The translations under genes and the position numbers were made by a program. Source: Anadara kagoshimensis (lineage: Eukaryota; Mollusca; Bivalvia; Arcoida; Arcidae). Taken from it: DNA of 64,000 nt. Where the stretch lies: NCBI GenBank assembly GCA_021292105.1, contig CM037864.1, positions 43,018,514 to 43,082,513 of the forward strand, read 5' to 3'. Shown one piece after another: positions 56,901 through 64,000 of this stretch. Each line of letters begins with the position of its first letter. Position 1 is the first letter of the stretch. Below the pieces are notes generated by a model, which saw nothing but the letters and a program-made list of their open reading frames with translations, did not search any database and was not told the DNA's origin.

Positions 56901-57763
56901 ATAACAACTGTATTCGTACATTGAAAATGACTTGAGTACACAATTCTATCCATGCATTCAAAGTGACTTTAAGTTCAAAATTGTTTTACTTGATTTGTCT
57001 AAAATGTTTGATTTTTGCACCATAAAAGTTTACCTAGAAGTTAGAGTTGAGGATCACTTACATACATATACAATGTTTTATATCAAGAGCAATGTCTCCA
57101 CTAGTTTACGCCTGAGGTTTGTTTACACAGGACATGATAAAATTATTAAAACTTGTTAGATTAAAAAGAAATAAAAAGAAACATTCTAAACAAATATGTA
57201 ACAGAAGGTACATGAAACATGTCATTTACCATCTTCTCGCTGCTGTTCTGTTGGTGCAAGTCACATATAAATTGTGAATTGCGGCATATTTTGTATAAAC
57301 CGATCTCAAATCTATACCACGGTTGTTTTTTCGCCTTTTGATGTAAAAATCATTCTGCGAGATGACATATAATCTCATGATTCTAAAATTACATATTTTC
57401 CTTTAAATTTGTACTCAAAGCTTTTGGCATAGCTACAGTTTTGTTCTTCGGATGTTTTTTTAACCAGAACATTTGGATCGGGCAAGTTTTTTTTTTAATT
57501 TGTAAACAAAGTAAACGTAAGTTATGATGACACAGTGTTTCAACATCTAAAACCCTGATTTTAATTTGCGAAAAATTACAATATTTTACGAATGGTGAAA
57601 CAGAATCGTTGAAAATTACATAAACATATAAACCATCTATTATATACTTGGCGTTAGCTTAATATCTTGAACTTTGAACTGATCAATATAAACTACTAAC
57701 TAAGATATCAAATTATCAGAAATAAGTATGTTAATCATTTATCGTCAGTCATATCGTTCTTAG
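53931..57763. other. Intergenic or intron, nothing identified
   Basis: Almost 4 kb with no supported gene, RNA or repeat. Confidence 0.5.
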
Positions 57764-57857
57764 AAAATAAAGATGTCAGCATGTCCCTGTACTTCCAAGA
57801 AATGTCCTCACGTGTTTCCGTGTGTTGAAAGATTGAAACATTTTATCTGTAATCAAG
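57764..57857 (+). CDS. Candidate coding exon, cysteine-rich, of an unrecognised + strand gene
   Basis: An acceptor (ATCGTTCTTAG) is followed by 31 open codons and a donor AATCAAG/GTAACG in phase 1. The peptide includes MSACPCTSKKCPHVFP and CVERLKHFIC, five cysteines in about 25 residues, more than expected of random AT-rich sequence. Read from 48324 in phase 0 the frame is continuous. It could also be a first exon starting at its own ATG (57773, A at -3). No domain recognised and no later exon found before the window ends. Confidence 0.25.
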
Positions 57858-58755
57858 GTAACGGATTAAAAACAGCAATAACTTAAATAACAGATACTTA
57901 CATCTTACTGATACGTATAGAAATATAACATAGAATGTACACAACAAATAATCCTAATGAACTTGTATATATTTCACCAGTTTGAAAAATGAACAATACA
58001 ACATAAAACTTCAGGTATATACACTATAAATATTTCCGTTTCTCGAGGAAGTCATTTTTTGTGGAAACCCGCTTACCGGATTATATTATACAGTATAAAT
58101 AGTATAACTGGAAAAATAAACAGTAGCCAATACTTCCGGGTTGTGTTTATTGTGATTGATATAAGATGATCATGAAGATCACAGATTTTAAACCGCGGGT
58201 TCACATGCATTGTGTTGTTTTGTCTGTGGTTGACAGTAATTTACATGTCTGCGCAAACAGGAAAACAGTATCAAATAAAGTGTGCATTGTAAAAGAATTT
58301 CAGTAAAGTCTCGATTAATAGCCCCTTCTTTAAAGGTTCAGCAATAAATTGATGGATATTTATAAAAGAGAAATAGTGTGGATATGAGCAAAATGTCAGT
58401 GTTGTTAAGGAACATTGTATTTAGGTTTTACATTATTTAGAAGAATGTTGCTTCAATGGATGTAATGCTTATGGATGTACATTTTATAAAGAAAAATAAT
58501 TGAATTTGATTTTTTTTTCTATGTACATGTATCCCTACGAAAATGCCAATTATTTTGTTGCAGTGTGCTGGTATTTTTAAGTTGTAGGTAAAGCTGCCAT
58601 GTGTTGTGTTAAAATAATAAGTTTAATTAATAAAACTGAGTAGCTAGGTGGTCCCTAACCTTGCGAGTAAAAGTGGTTATATGATTGTAAATGTATAAAT
58701 GTGGAAAGTAATATATCGGAAATACTAATGGTACAAACAGGGTTAATCTAAAATA
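57858..58755. other. Nothing identified
   Basis: No supported feature. Confidence 0.5.
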
Positions 58756-59035
58756 TAACTAGAAAAACTGTGAGCCACAAGCTCACAAAAAATACCCCCG
58801 CTTCCCCACATAAAAAATCCATCGGATCAAATTTTTAAATAGGAGGTGCACATCTACATTATATCACAAAGATTGTGTGAAAGTTTCGTGAAAATCCATT
58901 GAAGGGTTTAGGAGGAGTTGCGGATAAGAGATAGGTACCCTAAGGTGTAACGGAAGGACGGACGGACACACGGACGGACACCCCTATCACTATATACCCC
59001 CCCCCACTTTTTAAGCGGGGGGGGGGTATAAAAAA
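58756..59035. mobile_element. Dispersed repeat with GGAC tract and poly-C/poly-G end, MITE-like
   Basis: It starts near TGTGAGCCACAAGCTCACA (a 7-bp hairpin) and continues with GTGTGAAAGTTTCGTGAAAA. It has a GGACGGACGGACAC tract (58956-58980) and ends with CCCCCCCC facing GGGGGGGG around ACTTTTTAAGC (58998-59028). Repeats of this style are common in bivalve genomes, from memory. The open frame crossing it (58940-59158, minus) is a by-product. Confidence 0.65.
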
Positions 59036-59539
59036 ATTTAAAAATACATATATATACCGGCGAACCCCAAAGCAGTATCCAAAAGTGTTCATATATGGAG
59101 TGTATGTGTATCTACTAAAAGCAGCAAATAACACTATTTTCATACTGTCATATACCATCTTTTAAAAATTTAATCATAAAATACACTTAAAAATGGTACA
59201 TGACAATACGTAAATCATATAACGAGAACATTTATTTGTTTCCGTGTATTTGCGATTTGGACAATACCAACTTCTTACAAAATATGAAGTTTTCGAAAAA
59301 TAAACTTTCTGATATTGATAACCAAAACATAGTTCACTTTAGTATTACATATCGCCAAACATTTCGCTACATGTAAGTGTGTATGTGAACAAATCTGTTT
59401 TAAAAGAGCCAGACTTTTACTTACAATAAAAGAAAAACTATAATAAGTACATTACGATCACCGAGTTTATTGAAAGGACCAAATGTATAGTTTAACGAAA
59501 TTTGTTTTCATCAAACTTAACCGCTAGAAATAAACTTCC
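59036..59539. other. Nothing identified
   Basis: No supported feature. Confidence 0.5.
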
Positions 59540-59755
59540 ATATCATGTTCCTTCTATTTTCAATTTTGATTAATTACACGCGCGGCGATTGGGGTGGGGG
59601 TGGGGTACTTACCCTTCCGGAACACCCGGTCTGACTTTCCTAGTGGAAGTTTACGTGTTGAACTTAATTAACCAGTTTTCAAAATTCTTATATTGCCTTG
59701 GAATTTGTGGAATTTGTGATTTGGACATGGATTTGTGTGTTTGTTTTGGATTGTA
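59540..59755 (+). mobile_element. Penelope-like element, 3' fragment (copy 25)
   Basis: CATATCATGTTCCTTCTATT, TACTTACCCTTCCGGAACAC, CTAGTGGAAGTTTACGTG, then a small local duplication of GGAATTTGTG before ATTTGGACATGG. Confidence 0.8.
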
Positions 59756-60601
59756 GCAGACTAACCCATGCACTTGATGATAGTCAATGCAACAAAGAAC
59801 ACGAAACAAACAACTAAGCTAGGCAGGACAACACAAAATAGACAAATACTAGCATTTAGACTAATTAAACTTAACTATTTATAAATGGATGACAAATGTT
59901 TCAGCGAAAAATTAATTATTTTATTGATGTTTAAATTAAAATCAGAATATTAATGTGATTGGTTACTATGGAAACTAAAGGACAAACGTCATTTCATGGT
60001 AGGCGATTTAGTCTTAGATTTGTTCTATAAGACAAAAAAATATATATACACTATAAAGAATAAATATTTTGAAAAGAAGCTTTGTACAATTAAGTGTCTA
60101 AAACTGGCTTACAATATTGGTATCGTTTGTCATAATTTGAGTGGAGTAGTCCAAGACGATTTTAGTATTGAGTTTGTGTGAATGGGATACTTTATTAATT
60201 TCTGTCATATAGATGTACATTAGTCATTTAATTTCTTGTGTTTGTTAATACCCTATCTAACAGTATTTTTGAATCCTGTAGTTTGGTTCTATGATATACC
60301 ACATATAAATAAGTTGGCTAATCATTTTGCAATATTTACAATATGACTGTACCTGTCTTCGATGAAACATACAGAAGCAATTGTATTTCAATTCCCAAAG
60401 AAAGACAATGGGGGTCATGACCCTTGATGTGTATCAATTTTCCCACAATATTACGTCATGTCCTACACAGGGGGTCGCGTGGTCATGTGGGATAAGCCGA
60501 TCTCGCATGGCTAAAAACTCTATATCACACGCGCAGATATGGAAAAAATAGCGCCAAGGTACAAAATAGTTATCAAAAGAAAGAATTGTAAATATAAAAA
60601 A
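59756..60601. other. Nothing identified
   Basis: No supported feature. Confidence 0.5.
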
Positions 60602-60711
60602 TTACATTTCTGCTCATGGTATTTCAAGGGGTAATGAAAGATAGTGTGGCGCGTGCCAAATTCAAAATGAAGGGCTTCATTACCCCTTGAAACACCATGA
60701 TCAGAATGTCA
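60602..60711. repeat. Inverted repeat, arms of about 36 bp, 110 bp overall
   Basis: TTACATTTCTGCTCATGGTA and TTTCAAGGGGTAATGAA on the left face TTCATTACCCCTTGAAACAC and CATGATCAGAATGTCAT on the right, with a spacer of about 37 bp containing GTGTGGCGCGTGCC. MITE-like or hairpin RNA. Confidence 0.75.
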
Positions 60712-62378
60712 TTTCTTAAATCATGACTATTTGTATTGTCTTTCATGAGGAGATTTGGAAATGATACAAATACAAATAATATCCAACCAAATACCTAAAA
60801 TAGGTTAAATTTAATTGTTGTGTTGCAATTGCGTTTTGGTTGCCCACAGGGTTTATATAAAATACTTTATTCCTCGATATGGTTCGTTTTTCCTATAAAA
60901 TTATTATAAATACATCTAAGAATTTGTAACTGACAATATCTGCTCTTCCGGCTGAGCAAAACAGAAATTAAATAAGTAGAAAAAGCATTTAAACGGTTTG
61001 GTTTACATACTATTGGTAGGCTCATCCTATTGTATTATATTGGTCTCTAAATTGGATACCATAGGTCTTCAGTACATAGTTTTTTCCTTTTATTCAATGC
61101 CAGGAGTTCTACAATCCAGTATCATTTGTATTATTAAATAAAATGTTGATTGTTTGTTAATAATTGCTCTGGCTATTGTCCAAATACATTTATAGAATAT
61201 ATGAGACAGAATTATGAAGTTGAAAACACGTATTTGGAAATAAGAAAAGCAATCAAAAACAGGAAAATATAATATTCCGGCGAACAAAATAACTTAATGG
61301 GAATAGATTTACATATATACAGTTTGAAACTAGTTTTAATGTCCTGTTGTCACACCTAAAATATATGATATCAGAAGCTCGTTATTTATAAACTTTTGAT
61401 GATCTACATACTAATAAATATATTATAGTGTATTCAGATATCATTGTTTGACTATATAGTATTAACACAGTACGTAGGCACAACCCACTGACGATGTTTC
61501 CGCTATTTCCGCTATCTATGTTAAGTAACAATACACCTTTGATTCCGGATTTGTCAATCCACACCTATAATTAGCGTGCCCGTCTTTAATATATTCATAT
61601 CTTTAATCAAAATATATTTCCGTTTTCCTTACGCATGCTTAAAGCTTAATCATGATTCTGGATATTCAGTAATTAAATAATGGTTCTTAGTGGATTTTGT
61701 TAATAATATTTCAAAACTAAGAGGTAAGGGGAATTTATCACTATATATATTTGTAGATTTTCAAAAAAAAAAAAAAAAAAAAAAAAAAAAGATTGCGTTC
61801 TAATATGTAGCGTTAGAATATATTTTAAATATTTTTGTTTAAAATGAAAAAATACCCATTTATTAAATTAAAAGTTCATAGCGTATTTAGTTGATACCTC
61901 TCAATACAACGAGGTAGAGGAAATCACTAGTACTTTCTAATTTCTATCATGGGCTACTGTTGAATGTGATGAGCTGCCGAGTGTTAAATTTTCGACCGGT
62001 CTGTACTGTAAACATTTCATCATCAAGTCAACATCAAGCAGTAACAATAAAATAACTTGAAAGCTAAGTCAACATTTAATGATATGTGAGATATGCAAGT
62101 CAACCCTTTTGATATACATGTAGGTTATTTTCTTTTAAAGTTATTATTTTGTTTTAAATTCTATAAATATTCTAAAGTCGTGTAGCTTTTTCAGTTTTAT
62201 GGGTCTAGATTCCAATACAAAGTGACTTCAAAAGCAGTTTGTTCTTAAAAATTATATTATGATTAAAATGAACATTTTATACTTGTCACTTGAGTAAAAA
62301 TAATAACATGTAAATTTAGTAACACTACTTATGAAGAATTTTATTAAGGAATGCTTCTGCTGCTAATGTTGTATTTAT
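60712..62378. other. Intergenic with poly(A) tract
   Basis: About 28 A at 61763-61790, with no recognisable retroposed sequence before it. Nothing else identified. Confidence 0.5.
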
Positions 62379-62828
62379 TTAACACTTAATACGCTCAGAG
62401 CGTGTTCCCACTACGGGCACTTTATACAACAAAGCATTGTGTTAACAAATAAATTGTTGACGCAAGGATATTGAAGATCTATGCTTATCAAGACCCTCAA
62501 AAAGTTTTGTGGCCGTCATTAAAATATTGTTAATCAGTATGATGTCACTGTATCCGAAATAACACTGGGTATATTTTACGTCCCATAATTCCATGTTCTT
62601 TCCATGCCTACTTTTTGAATTACACACGTAGTCTGTGAAGTCAGCTCTTAACAGGAGGAGCTTGCCCTCCTTCTGGGTCATCTAGCTATATATATCCATA
62701 TCTCCTCTCTTCTCTGGTGGAAGTTCACATGTTTAAACTAATTATATAAATTGTAAGCTTCAGCGTTTTCATTTCGGTTTAGTACATTGGTTTGGCCTTG
62801 ATTGTAATGTTTGTTTTTGATGAGTAGT
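62379..62828 (+). mobile_element. Penelope-like element, 3' part (copy 26)
   Basis: ACACTTAATACGCTCAGAGC, GTTCCCACTACGGGCACTTT, GACGCAAGGATATTGAAG and TGGCCGTCATTAAAATATTG, to the 3' end ATGTTTGTTTTTGATGAG. A stretch near 62680-62705 is extra relative to other copies. Confidence 0.82.
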
Positions 62829-63130
62829 AATTTCATACGGCGGCGTGGAAGGGCCAAATGAAAAAAAGTTCGAGAATTTACTCTTACCTGTACACAGGAA
62901 TTAAGATATATTGTAAAAAACTAAAAAGAAACGTCCACTTTACCTATGTCTTTCACAAGTCTGGTTGGTTTCATAAATAATAATTAAGGTTCTATAAAAT
63001 ATATGTTTTTGGTAGATTTTACCGTTGTCTGCGTAAAATTGCTGCAACGTTGAAGAGACGCCTTACAATGCTATTTCATTTACTCCTACGCTCTGCTAAA
63101 GTAATAAAAACGCCGCACTGTAAAGGCTGT
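62829..63130. other. Nothing identified
   Basis: No supported feature. Confidence 0.5.
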
Positions 63131-63389
63131 CCAGGCCCCGCTTTCACAATCATTCCTTAGCTCAGATTTCCCTTAACTTAAATCTTGCAAAATTTCAAAC
63201 CTTTATAATTTTCTTATTTTCAAGATATTGAGGAATTTAAGGTGTTATTTTTAAGATTACTTCTAGATTAAAACATTTGCATTTAGTTTTGACAAAAATA
63301 TTCAGCAGTATTTTCAAAAAGAGATCACAAAAAATTGCTAAATTTAAGTTAAGGAAAATCTTAGCTAAGGAATGAAACTGGGGCCTGGG
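63131..63389. mobile_element. MITE-like element with CCAGGCCCC ends
   Basis: CCAGGCCCCGCTTTCACAAT, CATTCCTTAGCTCAGATTT and CCCTTAACTTAAAT on the left are mirrored by ATTTAAGTTAAGGAAAATCT, TAGCTAAGGAATGAAACTGG and GGCCTGG on the right. Terminal repeats of about 55 bp; no coding capacity. Confidence 0.8.
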
Positions 63390-63894
63390 TTTTTAACAAC
63401 ATAAATGTAGTGTTGTAGACACTGAACTTTTTATACTAGTGTAGAACTAGTCTTAACAATTTCAATTTGGCTTTATTGTTTATTAGGTATTTTATGTTGT
63501 ATTATGCTTGTGCTGTTGTGAAATGATATAGATAAATAATTAAAAAAACCACTGCACTGGATACCATTTTGACAATTCATTTATTAAGAATCCAAAGTCA
63601 CATGTTTTATTCGACAACATTTTCATTACTTATATCATGTGTTTATTTTATGTCTTGTTTTTCATGCTGTGTTGTGTACTTGGTTTTTCTGACTTTTAAA
63701 TTTTTAATAATTGCACTTAATCGTTAAATAGAGTCTTGTTGTAATGAAAGAAAATCCAAAGACTGGCTGAACAAAAGCCAACGAAATAGGAAATCATGTG
63801 CAGCTGAACATAAAAATTAAACTTGTACCCTATCTCGAAATAGTTTTATGCTCATCGACTGTTTCAGTGATGTTAATGTGTAGTGCATCACGTG

Positions 63895-63968
63895 TATCAC
63901 GGTTTTAGTGACGTGGTCAGTTCAGTGCTTATCACGGTTTTGGTGACGTGAGGCAACAGTTCAGTGCT
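63895..63968. repeat. Two tandem units of 35 and 39 bp with GTGACGTG
   Basis: TATCACGGTTTTAGTGACGT / TATCACGGTTTTGGTGACGT each lead to AGTTCAGTGCT. A CACGTG lies just before the first unit. Confidence 0.8.
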
Positions 63969-64000
63969 GTTAGATTTAAAGTGGCGTGGAGTATTAATGC

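Noticed and set aside
58940..59158. 72-codon minus-strand frame with repeated valine-arginine-proline
   Set aside because: Translation of the GGAC and poly-C/poly-G parts of a dispersed repeat.

Overview
This is an AT-rich piece of an animal nuclear genome, with spliced genes, long introns, microsatellites and many decayed retroelements. The gene families and a recurring tRNA-derived SINE point to a mollusc, most likely a bivalve. That is inference from repeat and gene style; the species cannot be read from the window.

Two genes are well supported. At the left edge (2-10295, + strand) is the 3' part of an ETS transcription factor of the ESE/ELF3 type. Seven coding exons join in frame into 445 residues carrying a Pointed (SAM_PNT) domain, an AT-hook and a C-terminal ETS DNA-binding domain. 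Its 5' exons lie outside the window. At 20389-21213 (- strand) is an intronless ApaH-like metallophosphatase of 274 residues with all PPP-type metal-binding motifs. A much weaker candidate is the 5' end of an unrecognised + strand gene, from three phase-compatible exon-like stretches at about 45530-45643, 48212-48324 and 57764-57857. Those coordinates rest on splice-site consensus only.

From about 14.4 kb onward the window is dominated by one retroelement family with a Penelope-like reverse transcriptase. I count about 27 copies, nearly all 5'-truncated and including the same 3' end. They are densest between 23 and 30.5 kb. The ETS gene is free of RT or 3'-end copies. The same family, or one close to it, carries hammerhead ribozyme sequences. 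One at 3871-3916 looks structurally complete, and three homologous relics lie at 15.7, 25.7 and 49.7 kb. Two of these relics sit just 5' of an RT copy, as expected for the terminal repeats of Penelope-like elements.

Other repeats are four copies of a tRNA-derived SINE (one a tail fragment), a second SINE family, a 3' fragment of a non-LTR retrotransposon in the last ETS intron, three terminal-inverted-repeat elements, an inverted pair of a roughly 175-bp repeat, several minisatellites and microsatellites, and five short hairpins (73-110 nt) of unrelated sequence. The remaining tens of kilobases hold nothing I can identify.
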